Origin: JBCBKU01 sp965267475
Lineage (GTDB): Bacteria > Pseudomonadota > Alphaproteobacteria > Rhodobacterales > Rhodobacteraceae
NCBI GenBank assembly: GCA_965267475.1
Contig: OZ254079.1
Span: forward strand, 3,472,001-3,536,000
DNA: 64,000 bases
Reading direction: 5' to 3'
Shown: positions 54,571-62,768 of the stretch, piece by piece
How the letters are laid out: every line of letters begins with the position of its first letter
Position numbering within the stretch: position 1 is the first letter of the stretch
Program-made: the position numbers and the translations under genes
Notes under the pieces: model-generated
What the model saw: the letters and a program-made list of their open reading frames with translations, nothing else
The model's database searches: none
What the model was told of the DNA's origin: nothing

Positions 54571-55350
54571 CTAGTTCAGCACCAGGGCCTCAAGTTCGTC
54601 CGCAGCTGCGCGAAGCCTGTCCAGAAAGGCCGTCAAAGCCCCAAGGTCATGGCGTTGCACCGGCGCATGGACCGACAGCGTGGACAAGAGCCGCCCTTGG
54701 TCGTCACGGATCGGAACGGCAATGGCCGCCATCCCTTCAAGCAATTCTTCATTGTCGGTCGAATATGCGCGCGCCCGCGTCTCGGCCAGTTCCTCCTTCA
54801 GGGCGGGAACTTTGGTGATTGATCGCTTGGTGCGTTGCTCAAGCGGCAGGATCTCAAGCAACCGATCTAACCGCTCAACCCGAAGCGATGACAGATACAT
54901 TTTCCCCGAGGCTGTGCAGTGGAACGGCACCTTAGTCCCGATGGGCATCTGAATGCGAAGGGGCCACTTCGTTTCAACCCGTTCGAGATAAGTCATCCCC
55001 TCGCGCAGTGGGACGGAAATGTTGCAGGTCTCTCCGATATCCTCGGCCAGGACCCGCAGGATCGCCATCCGCTCGGTCCGCATCCGCTCAGACGACAGGG
55101 TATTGATCGCAATGCGCCTGAGCCGCCGTCCCGGCCCATAGGATTTGCCGTCGATATGGCGCTGCACCAACCCTTCGTCTTCTGCCGTTTGCAAAAGCCG
55201 GTGCACAGTTTGGCGCGGCAGGCCCAGTGCATGGGCCAACCGCGCCGGTGTCATGGGGGTGCCGGTTCGCGCGACTTCCTCAACCAGCAGGACCAACCGA
55301 AGATTGGTCGGGACCTGCGTCGTGGGATGATGCGCCTTGTCGTCCGGCAT
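54571..55350 (-). CDS. IclR-family transcriptional regulator
   Basis: 259 residues. The winged HTH at residues 17-75 has 'PMTPARLAHALGLPRQTVHRLLQ'-type helices (turn at 'LPRQTVHRL'). The effector domain has 'GETCNISVPLREGMTYLERVET' and 'AAIAVPIRDDQGRLLSTLSV'. It follows the TRAP large-permease gene by 9 bases on the same strand, so it is probably co-transcribed with the TRAP transporter and regulates it and the divergent dehydrogenase/acetate kinase genes. Confidence 0.9.
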   Translation of the reverse strand: MPDDKAHHPTTQVPTNLRLVLLVEEVARTGTPMTPARLAHALGLPRQTVHRLLQTAEDEGLVQRHIDGKSYGPGRRLRRIAINTLSSERMRTERMAILRVLAEDIGETCNISVPLREGMTYLERVETKWPLRIQMPIGTKVPFHCTASGKMYLSSLRVERLDRLLEILPLEQRTKRSITKVPALKEELAETRARAYSTDNEELLEGMAAIAVPIRDDQGRLLSTLSVHAPVQRHDLGALTAFLDRLRAAADELEALVLN

Positions 55351-55359
55351 CCTTTCTCC

Positions 55360-56721
55360 TTACCGCGTCGGCAACAGCCACAATGCGAGATCGGGCGTCA
55401 ATGCCACCAGGATCCAGATGGCCAACAGCGATCCGAGATAGATCGTCGAGTATCTGAGAAGCCTGAAATACGGCACGCCCGTTACCCCGGACGCCACGTA
55501 CAGGTTCAACCCGTATGGCGGCGTGATGAAGCCGATGGATGCGCCGACCAGGAAGATCACCGAGAAGTGGATCGGATCGACACCAACGCTGGCGGCAATT
55601 GGCGCAAGGATCGGCGCAAGGATGATGGTCACCGGCAATGATTCAAGGATCATGCCAGCCACGAAGACCATGGCCATCGAGGTGAAGAGCACCGGGTAAT
55701 ATCCGCCCATTGAGGTCACGAAGTTGCCGATAACCTCCTGCGCGCCTAGAAGCGACAGGATCTGCTGCATCACCACGGATACGGCGATCAGCGGCGCCAG
55801 AATGCCCGAGATCTGGGCAGACCGGACAACGATCGAGGGGATTTCACGCAAAGTGAAGCCTTCGACCACAACCATCGATGAGATCGACTTTTCCTCGACC
55901 GGAGTGTCTGGGCCGGTTCCAAGCACCTTATTCGCCGGGAAGCTGAGCATACCGACGATGATACAGAAGCCCACGGTCACGCCTGCGGCCTCGGTAGGTG
56001 AGAACTTACCTGTGTAAATGCCCCAGAGAACCAGGCCGATGGCGAAGAAGCCAAGCCAGGCGCCGACACCCGTTTTGAACACCCGCACGATGGACAGGCC
56101 GATCAGGTGGCCCCAACCGTTGATCGAGCAGACGATGAAGCAAGCGACCATCATGGCCAGTACCATCAGCGCACCAGGGATGATCCCTGCGATGAACAGA
56201 TCCGAAATCGGCAGGTTCATGAGGAAGCCATAGACGATGAAGATGATCGACGGCGGGATAATGATCCCGACTGTGCCGCCTGCTGCTGCCGTCGCGGCCG
56301 AGAAGCGTTCGTCATAGCCGCCTTTGACCATTTCCGGATGCAGCATCGACCCGATGGTGGCTGTTGTGGCCGAGTTCGACCCCGAGATCGCGGCAAACAG
56401 ACCGCAGGCGCCAAGCGATGCCATGGCCAAGCCGCCCCGGATCCACCCGAGACAAGCATAGGCAAAGTCTGACAATCGTTTGGCGATCCCTGACTTGTTG
56501 ATCAGGTCTCCCGTCAGAATAAAGAGCGGCATCGCCATCAGCGCGAACCCGTCCTTGAAGACGTTCAGAAGCTCGGCGCCAGTGTTGTCGAGCGTCAGGT
56601 CCAGCACGAAGCTACACCCGATGACCCAGTAAAAGATGATCAGAAGGACCGGTGTTCCCATCATGAAGAGGAAAGTCACCGCAAGCGAGATGATCGTGAT
56701 CCAGGTTCCGTCAGACATCAT
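55360..56721 (-). CDS. dctM: TRAP transporter large permease
   Basis: 453 residues from the ATG at 56721 (the adjacent ATG at 56718 is equally possible), overlapping the dctQ stop. The upstream open frame is a shadow of dctQ. About twelve hydrophobic segments; hallmarks 'GIIIPPSIIFIVYGFLMNLP' (core IIIPPSI), 'GLFAAISGSNSATTATIGS' and 'ILESLPVTIILAPILAPIA' are those of the DctM/SiaM family. It forms the sodium-driven channel. The substrate is unknown. Confidence 0.93.
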   Translation of the reverse strand: MMSDGTWITIISLAVTFLFMMGTPVLLIIFYWVIGCSFVLDLTLDNTGAELLNVFKDGFALMAMPLFILTGDLINKSGIAKRLSDFAYACLGWIRGGLAMASLGACGLFAAISGSNSATTATIGSMLHPEMVKGGYDERFSAATAAAGGTVGIIIPPSIIFIVYGFLMNLPISDLFIAGIIPGALMVLAMMVACFIVCSINGWGHLIGLSIVRVFKTGVGAWLGFFAIGLVLWGIYTGKFSPTEAAGVTVGFCIIVGMLSFPANKVLGTGPDTPVEEKSISSMVVVEGFTLREIPSIVVRSAQISGILAPLIAVSVVMQQILSLLGAQEVIGNFVTSMGGYYPVLFTSMAMVFVAGMILESLPVTIILAPILAPIAASVGVDPIHFSVIFLVGASIGFITPPYGLNLYVASGVTGVPYFRLLRYSTIYLGSLLAIWILVALTPDLALWLLPTR

Positions 56722-57560
56722 GTATCTCCGATCACGGCTTGTTTGATCAACGTGTCGCCACGTCGGTAATTGCCGAAGTCTTCGACGATGTTCTCGAAGG
56801 CCCGGGCCGCCAGGAGCACGAAGCAAAGCGGCATGGTGATCAGGAACCACCAGCGCATCACGTCATCGGTTCCCAGCACGATGGCGAAGTTGTCATAGGT
56901 GTTGACGGTCACGCGGGCCGTTGTGGTCACCACGATGATGCAGAAGATCAACCAAAGGATGTTGTCGAATGTCAGCCAGAACAACTGGCCCTTCCGGCCC
57001 AGGTTTGTGCGGAACTCGGCAAAGCTCAGATGCGTGCGTAGCCGGATGTTGTAGGTGCAGCCGTACCAGGCCATCACCATGAACAGAAGCGGCGGGATGG
57101 TCGTCGACCAGGGCACCTGTACGGAAAAGACGAAGCGCTGGATGACTCCGATGAAGATGATCACCGCCATCACGATATAGCAGTACACCACGATGGTTCT
57201 CTCGGGTGTTCGCTCGAACAGCAACAAGAGCGCGGGCAGGATCACAACGATGAACCTTAGGCTATCGCCGGTTGCCGCATTCACCGCATTTGCCAGCGGT
57301 AGCCAGAACGCCGCCACAAGGCCCAGCGTCAAAAGAAGCGCAATGGCCGGATGCGTGAATTTCGTTGCCGAGAAACCAAGCCGGTTTTCCAACCCCTCGG
57401 CCAAGCGTTCACGATAGTAAAAAAGAACTGCCCCGATCAGGGTCGTTGCACCAAACACCAACCAGGCCCCATTGGACCTATAAGCTTGGACGACTTTGAA
57501 GTTTATGTCGCCGCTGAGCGTCGCCGTGACAATCGTCGCCGCATCGGACCATATCGACAT
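56718..57560 (-). CDS. dctQ: TRAP transporter small permease with extended N-terminus
   Basis: 280 residues, longer than the usual 160-200 of DctQ. There are about three extra hydrophobic segments before the four-helix DctQ core, which starts near residue 130. It overlaps dctM and lies 113 bases after dctP, with a terminator-like hairpin between. The extended form is known from several alphaproteobacterial TRAP systems. Confidence 0.85.
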   Translation of the reverse strand: MSIWSDAATIVTATLSGDINFKVVQAYRSNGAWLVFGATTLIGAVLFYYRERLAEGLENRLGFSATKFTHPAIALLLTLGLVAAFWLPLANAVNAATGDSLRFIVVILPALLLLFERTPERTIVVYCYIVMAVIIFIGVIQRFVFSVQVPWSTTIPPLLFMVMAWYGCTYNIRLRTHLSFAEFRTNLGRKGQLFWLTFDNILWLIFCIIVVTTTARVTVNTYDNFAIVLGTDDVMRWWFLITMPLCFVLLAARAFENIVEDFGNYRRGDTLIKQAVIGDT

Positions 57561-57620
57561 CCGGTGCCCCTCCCTTTGTTATCATCTGCCCACCATGGCG
57601 CATTTTGCTGTGCTCTGGGA

Positions 57621-57652
57621 CAAAAATGTCGGCCCCGTTACCCGGGACCGAC
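57621..57652 (-). terminator. Hairpin terminator/attenuator after dctP
   Basis: Read on the minus strand, the stem GTCGGTCCC...GGGGCCGAC (57652-57628) is followed by ATTTTTG. The + strand also has a T-run (57653-57657), so it could work in both directions. Its place between dctP and dctQ suggests partial termination, giving more binding protein than permease. Confidence 0.7.
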
Positions 57653-57673
57653 TTTTTCTTTGAAAGCAGAAAT

Positions 57674-58906
57674 TTAGGCTTTCCACCAACGGCGTGGTTC
57701 GACGTTCTCGGGCAGGGTGTCTGCCGGGATCGTCCGCACTTCGTCGTAGATTTCCTGATAGGTGTCTGCGCCACCCTGCCAGCCGTTGATCCGCTCGCGC
57801 CACTCTTCCCAGAGCTGCGGCTGGAACTCGGGCGAGCACATTTCCTCGGCCTTCTTGATTTCGGCATCGGACAGGAACGCGTTCCGCACGTTGTTCTTGG
57901 CGAAAATCGTATCCGGCAGTTGCGGATCCGACTGACCCACGGTCTTGACCAGAGCCGCTTCGTTGGCAGCCTGCACATGGGTCTGAGCCCAGTATGCCGA
58001 TTCCATCACAGCATCCTGCAACTCGCCACCGAGGCTGTCGAATACGCCCGCGCTCATGGCGGTGTGCTCGGTGCCGCAGAAGAAGTTCAGGTGAACCGAC
58101 TGCGAAACCACAGGCGACATGTTGGCGTAAGCCACAGCCGACGCCCAAGTCTCGGCACCATCGATCAGGCCCTGCTTCAGACCGTCGAGCGTTTCTTCCC
58201 ATGCCACCGGAACCGGGTTCAGGTTTAGCGCGGTCATTGCGATCCGACCAAGCTGCGTGCCGGTCACACGGTTCTTGGTGCCGAAAAGCTGCTCGACAGA
58301 TGTCACCGTGTCCTTGTCTTCCCAGGCCAGACCAAGCTGGATGCCGCGAAGTTCGGCGTGGCTGAAGAGGAACTTCAGACCATGACGGCGTTCATACGGC
58401 TCGCGCAGAAGCGCTTGCGATGCTGGTGAATACAGGAAGTGATACTGGTCGGCGCGGTTCCGGAACATGTATGCATAGTCGAGCACGTTCAGGTAGGGCG
58501 CACCACCGGCCGAGTTCTGTGTCGACGCAGCGTAGATGTCCACGATGCCCTGCTGCGTCTTCTCGACGCAGGACACCTGGCCACAGATCTGGTTGTTGCC
58601 GATGAACTCGACGCGAATTTCACCGTCTGTGCGGGATTCGAGATCGCGTGCAAATTCCAGGGCGCCGGCCCGTTCGATCAGCAGGTTTTGCGGGTTGAAT
58701 CCGGCTGCGCCGAACTTCAATTCGAACTTTGGCTCCTTCGCGAAGCGCTTTTCGTACGTTGATTCTGCTGCCTTGGCGAGGCCCGCAGTGGTCAGGACAC
58801 CACCTGCTGCGCCAGCCGCGAGCAGCGTCGAACCCATACCGTAAGTTCCCGCCACCCTGAAGAAATCGCGACGCGATATCCCCTTAATTCTGTCCGATAT
58901 TCCCAT
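57674..58906 (-). CDS. dctP: TRAP transporter substrate-binding protein, Tat-exported
   Basis: 410 residues from the ATG at 58906, preceded by GGGAGGA. The N-terminus 'GISRRDFFRVAGTYG' is a twin-arginine signal with a hydrophobic core to about residue 45. The mature part has the TRAP fold ('FARDLESRTDGEIRVEFIGNN', 'GLKQGLIDGAETW'). It binds the transported organic acid or similar solute, which is unknown. It is the first gene of the dctPQM-iclR operon, divergent from the GMC dehydrogenase gene. Confidence 0.93.
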   Translation of the reverse strand: MGISDRIKGISRRDFFRVAGTYGMGSTLLAAGAAGGVLTTAGLAKAAESTYEKRFAKEPKFELKFGAAGFNPQNLLIERAGALEFARDLESRTDGEIRVEFIGNNQICGQVSCVEKTQQGIVDIYAASTQNSAGGAPYLNVLDYAYMFRNRADQYHFLYSPASQALLREPYERRHGLKFLFSHAELRGIQLGLAWEDKDTVTSVEQLFGTKNRVTGTQLGRIAMTALNLNPVPVAWEETLDGLKQGLIDGAETWASAVAYANMSPVVSQSVHLNFFCGTEHTAMSAGVFDSLGGELQDAVMESAYWAQTHVQAANEAALVKTVGQSDPQLPDTIFAKNNVRNAFLSDAEIKKAEEMCSPEFQPQLWEEWRERINGWQGGADTYQEIYDEVRTIPADTLPENVEPRRWWKA

Positions 58907-58930
58907 GAGGTCCTCCCGTTTGGACAATTA

Positions 58931-58949
58931 TTGAGACGTTTTGTCTCAA
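58931..58949. promoter_or_regulatory. TTGAGAC inverted repeat in the divergent TRAP/dehydrogenase promoter
   Basis: TTGAGAC-GTTTT-GTCTCAA is a perfect 7-base inverted repeat with a 5-base spacer, 24 bases upstream of dctP and 57 bases upstream of the GMC dehydrogenase ATG. It is a good candidate operator for the IclR regulator at 54571-55350. Confidence 0.65.
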
Positions 58950-59006
58950 AAAACTCTAGAATGGCTTTTGCTTTCTGCCTAGTGTTTTTTTGAAGACCGG
59001 GAGGAT

Positions 59007-60611
59007 ATGGCCGTGGAAGCCGATTATGTGATCGTCGGGGCAGGCTCGGCTGGATGCGTTATCGCGAACCGCCTTAGCGCTGACCCTAAGGCACGTGTGA
59101 TCCTTTTGGAAGCGGGTGGTCGAGACACGAACCCCTGGATCCACATCCCGGTCGGGTACTTCAAAACGATCCACAATCCGAAGGTCGACTGGTGCTACAA
59201 AACAGAACCGGATCCCGGTCTGAACGGACGTTCCATTGAATGGCCACGCGGGAAGGTTCTGGGGGGATCTTCTTCGCTGAACGGACTGTTATACGTTCGT
59301 GGCCAACCACAAGATTATGACCGCTGGCGGCAGATGGGGAACCCGGGCTGGGGCTGGGACGATGTTCTTCCGCTATTCAAGCGGTCCGAGAACAACGAAC
59401 GCGGCGCCGATGAATATCATGGCAACCAGGGCGGCCTGTCCGTCAGCAACATGCGCATCCAGCGCCCGATCACCGACGCCTGGGTCGCTGCCGCGCAGGC
59501 CGCCGGATATCCGTTCAACCCGGACTACAACGGCGCCAGCCAGGAAGGCGTCGGCTTCTTCCAACTGACCGCCCGAAAAGGACGTCGGTGCAGCTCCGCC
59601 GTGGCTTTTCTGCACCCGGTCAAGACCCGTCCCAACCTTCAGATCGTGACCCATGCTCAGGTCGACCGCGTCACTCTGGACGGCACGCGTTGCACGGGTG
59701 TCCTTTACACGGACCGAAGCGGCCAGCAGCATGAAGTGAAGGCCGCCAAGGAAGTCATTCTGTCAGGCGGCGCAATCAACTCGCCCCAAATCCTGATGCT
59801 GTCTGGGCTGGGCGAGGCGGACCAGTTGAAAGACAACGGGATTGAGGTGGCAAAGGACCTTCCCGGCGTCGGAAAGAACCTTCAAGACCACCTTCAGGCA
59901 CGCCTTGTCTACAAGTGCAACGAACCCACCCTGAATGATGAAGTCTCGACTCTGTTCGGTCAGGCGCGGATCGGGTTGAAATACCTGATGTTCCGGGCTG
60001 GCCCGATGACCATGGCGGCCAGCCTTGCCACCGGCTTCATGAAGACACGCGAGGACCTTGAGACGCCGGATATCCAATTCCATGTACAACCGCTGTCGGC
60101 GGAGAACCCAGGCAAGGGTGCGGACAAATTTTCGGCCTTCACCATGTCGGTTTGTCAGCTTCGCCCGGAGAGCAAGGGCGAAATCCGCCTGACCAACAAG
60201 GATCCCCGGACCTATCCGAAGATCATCCCGAACTATCTGTCAACCGAGACGGATTGCCGGACCATCGTCGAGGGGGTGAACATTGCACGCAGGATCGCAC
60301 GTCACGCGCCGCTCGATAGCAAGATATCGGAAGAGTTCCGACCTCATGCCACGCTGGATATGGACGACTATGACGCGACGCTGGATTGGACGCGGAACAA
60401 CACGGCATCAATCTATCACCCGACCGGCACCTGCAAGATGGGTCAGGGCAAGGACGCCGTGGTTGATCACGCACTCAAGGTCCACGGGATCACGGGTCTA
60501 CGGGTCGCCGATTGCTCGATCATGCCGGAAATTGTCTCTGGCAACACGAACGCGCCCGCGATCATGATCGGCGAAAAGGCATCGGACCTGATCCGGGGAG
60601 AAGCCGCATGA
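59007..60611 (+). CDS. GMC-family FAD oxidoreductase (alcohol/choline dehydrogenase-like)
   Basis: 534 residues, preceded by GGGAGGAT. The N-terminal FAD motif is 'VGAGSAGCVIANRLS'. GMC signature 1 lies in 'WPRGKVLGGSSSLNGLLYVRG' (core GKVLGGSSSLNG) and signature 2 in 'GGAINSPQILMLSG'; the catalytic His pair lies in the C-terminal 'YHPTGTCKMG' and 'NTNAPAIMIGEKA' region. It oxidises a primary alcohol to an aldehyde. Choline dehydrogenase is one member, but no betaine-aldehyde dehydrogenase lies nearby, so the substrate is open. It overlaps the acetate kinase gene. Confidence 0.92.
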   Translation: MAVEADYVIVGAGSAGCVIANRLSADPKARVILLEAGGRDTNPWIHIPVGYFKTIHNPKVDWCYKTEPDPGLNGRSIEWPRGKVLGGSSSLNGLLYVRGQPQDYDRWRQMGNPGWGWDDVLPLFKRSENNERGADEYHGNQGGLSVSNMRIQRPITDAWVAAAQAAGYPFNPDYNGASQEGVGFFQLTARKGRRCSSAVAFLHPVKTRPNLQIVTHAQVDRVTLDGTRCTGVLYTDRSGQQHEVKAAKEVILSGGAINSPQILMLSGLGEADQLKDNGIEVAKDLPGVGKNLQDHLQARLVYKCNEPTLNDEVSTLFGQARIGLKYLMFRAGPMTMAASLATGFMKTREDLETPDIQFHVQPLSAENPGKGADKFSAFTMSVCQLRPESKGEIRLTNKDPRTYPKIIPNYLSTETDCRTIVEGVNIARRIARHAPLDSKISEEFRPHATLDMDDYDATLDWTRNNTASIYHPTGTCKMGQGKDAVVDHALKVHGITGLRVADCSIMPEIVSGNTNAPAIMIGEKASDLIRGEAA

Positions 60612-61765
60612 GCAATGACGAAAAGCCCATTCTCGTCCTGAACGCCGGATCCTCTTCGATCAAATTCGCAATCTTCGACGCGGAACTGGAAGAAAAGGTT
60701 CGTGGCCTCGCAGCAGAGATCGGCAGCGGCGGCTTCATCGAGATCGATGGCGAACGCAAAGGCACGCCATTGCCTGACCACAAATCGGCTTTGAATTCGG
60801 TGCTGAAGCTTCTGAAGAGCCGCGGATTCGGCACAGATGCCCTGCAAGCAGCCGCGCACAGGGTGGTCCATGGCGGGCGACGGCTGTCAGAACCGGTCCG
60901 GTTGAACGCCGACAGCCTGGCCGAGATCGCGTCCTGTACACCTTTGGCGCCGCTCCATAACCCGCATAACCTTGCAGCGATTGAAGCGCTGGCAGCCATC
61001 AGCCCGGACCTTCCGCAATTTGCAAGCTTTGATACGGCGTTTCATACCACGAACCCCGATGTCGCCACGCGCTATGCCATTCCACGCATGATGGAAACGA
61101 AAGGCATCCGTCGGTATGGGTTCCACGGGCTCAGCTATGCCTCCATGGTCCGGGCATTGCCTGAGGCAACCGGCGACGCCCTGCCCTCACGACTTCTTGC
61201 CTTCCACCTAGGGAACGGTGCGTCGTTGTGCGCGATCCTGAACGGAAAGTCGGTCGCCACGACCATGGGGTATTCGCCGCTTGACGGGTTGACCATGGGA
61301 ACGCGCTCCGGCGGGATCGACGCCAACGCGGTTCTGCGCCTGGTCGAGGAAAACGGGTTAGAGCGCACCAAGGCGATCCTGAATTATGAAAGCGGTCTTT
61401 TGGGCCTGTCAGGCGGCAAGTCCGATATGCGGCGCCTGATGCTTGATGCGTCTGCCGACAGTGCCTTCGCGATCGAACACTTTTGCTACTGGTCCGTCCG
61501 CCATGCAGGATCTTTAATTGCGGCCATGGGCGGAATCGACGCCATCGCCTTCACGGGTGGCATCGGTGAAAATGCCGTTGGCGTCCGGTCCGACCTTTGC
61601 CGAAGGTTGGAATGGACGGGTGCCCGACTTGACCCGGATGCCAACCACCGCCACGCGACGCGCCTTCACGCCGACACATCGAAGATTGCGATCTGGATCA
61701 TTCCGGCGGAAGAGGAACGGATGATTGCCGATGATGCCCTTCGGCTGATGCGCGACCGTCCCTGA
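60608..61765 (+). CDS. ackA: Acetate/propionate kinase
   Basis: 385 residues from the ATG at 60608, overlapping the GMC stop (ATGA). Acetokinase motifs are all present: 'LVLNAGSSSIKFAIFD' at the N-terminus, 'AAHRVVHGG', 'ASFDTAFH', 'YGFHGLSY', 'HLGNGASLCAI', 'GLTMGTRSGGID' and 'AFTGGIGENAV'. It interconverts acyl phosphate plus ADP with acetate plus ATP. Its tight coupling to an alcohol dehydrogenase, with no phosphotransacetylase in view, is unusual and suggests that the pathway generates an acyl phosphate elsewhere. Confidence 0.93.
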   Translation: MSNDEKPILVLNAGSSSIKFAIFDAELEEKVRGLAAEIGSGGFIEIDGERKGTPLPDHKSALNSVLKLLKSRGFGTDALQAAAHRVVHGGRRLSEPVRLNADSLAEIASCTPLAPLHNPHNLAAIEALAAISPDLPQFASFDTAFHTTNPDVATRYAIPRMMETKGIRRYGFHGLSYASMVRALPEATGDALPSRLLAFHLGNGASLCAILNGKSVATTMGYSPLDGLTMGTRSGGIDANAVLRLVEENGLERTKAILNYESGLLGLSGGKSDMRRLMLDASADSAFAIEHFCYWSVRHAGSLIAAMGGIDAIAFTGGIGENAVGVRSDLCRRLEWTGARLDPDANHRHATRLHADTSKIAIWIIPAEEERMIADDALRLMRDRP

Positions 61766-61766
61766 A

Positions 61767-62768
61767 CTAGGTGACGACTGGCACTCCGTGCCAGGCGTGA
61801 TCCAATATCCAATTCTTCCGCTCGATGAAGTCGTCGACCTTCAAAAGGGCCGCAATTGTGCGCCTGTGTTGCTCTACACATTCCGCATGCAGCGACATCA
61901 AGGCTTCGTCCGGCCTGAAATGCTTGTTGAAATAGGCGCGTGCCAGTGCCGCGCCCATTGACATGTCTGACGTTTGAAACCCGTTCCGGTTCCGGACGCG
62001 CCAATAGCGCTGGGTCACCCGCTTGTGGCTTTTTACCACGTCGCCCCGATGCATCTTGACCAGATAAGAATGAAGCGACCGAAGCGCAAAATGCTCAAGC
62101 ACAACAAGGTCATAGGTGCCGCGACAATCCAACCCTTTGACGTTTTCATCGCGCATGACGTCATTCGCGCGACCGGATCCATCCAGCCAAATTGCATCCC
62201 CGGTCGTTTCCGGTCTGTGATTTCTGAGATACTGAAGTTTTTCCGAAACCCTAACGATGCTTTTCACACCGCGCCGCGCGTTTTTCTGGTTTGGCATTTC
62301 CTTTTGATGCAACGGAAACGTCTCGGTCAGCCAACGATCTTCATAGTCGACATGTCCATTGCACCCATGATTCAGCTCCGTCATTGTCAAAACATCGAAA
62401 TCCGGGCTGCTTTCCAGCAAATCCGACATAAGCCCGTTTCGCACGCGAATATTAATGAATTCATCGACATCCATGGAAATGACATAGTCATAATTCTCCA
62501 TAGGCAGGATTTCTTCCTGCGTGAATTTCAATGCAAGTGGCTGGTACGAGGTCGACCCCATCGTGACCGCTGGATTGGGCAAATGGCGCAACACTCCGCG
62601 ATAAGCCAGATGATCCAAAAGCGCGTCGGTGCCGTCGGTGCAATCGTTCGAAAAGACAACAATATCCGTCACGCCAATGGCCAGATGCCAGGCCAGCCAT
62701 TCCAATATGAACGGCCCTTCGTTTTTCATACAGGTCGTGACAAGAATATGAGGTTGTTTCCCCGCCAT
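61767..62768 (-). CDS. Glycosyltransferase, family 2-like
   Basis: 333 residues. The N-terminal 'TTCMKNEGPFILEWLAWHLAIG' (core KNEGPFILEW) and 'DIVVFSNDCTDGTDALLD' segments are typical of Glyco_tranf_2_4/GT92-like transferases. The metal-binding DVD is Asp100-Val-Asp102 ('SMDVDEFINI'). It probably adds a sugar to a cell-surface glycan. It starts at a TAATG overlap with the asparagine-synthetase-like gene, so the two act together. Confidence 0.88.
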   Translation of the reverse strand: MAGKQPHILVTTCMKNEGPFILEWLAWHLAIGVTDIVVFSNDCTDGTDALLDHLAYRGVLRHLPNPAVTMGSTSYQPLALKFTQEEILPMENYDYVISMDVDEFINIRVRNGLMSDLLESSPDFDVLTMTELNHGCNGHVDYEDRWLTETFPLHQKEMPNQKNARRGVKSIVRVSEKLQYLRNHRPETTGDAIWLDGSGRANDVMRDENVKGLDCRGTYDLVVLEHFALRSLHSYLVKMHRGDVVKSHKRVTQRYWRVRNRNGFQTSDMSMGAALARAYFNKHFRPDEALMSLHAECVEQHRRTIAALLKVDDFIERKNWILDHAWHGVPVVT

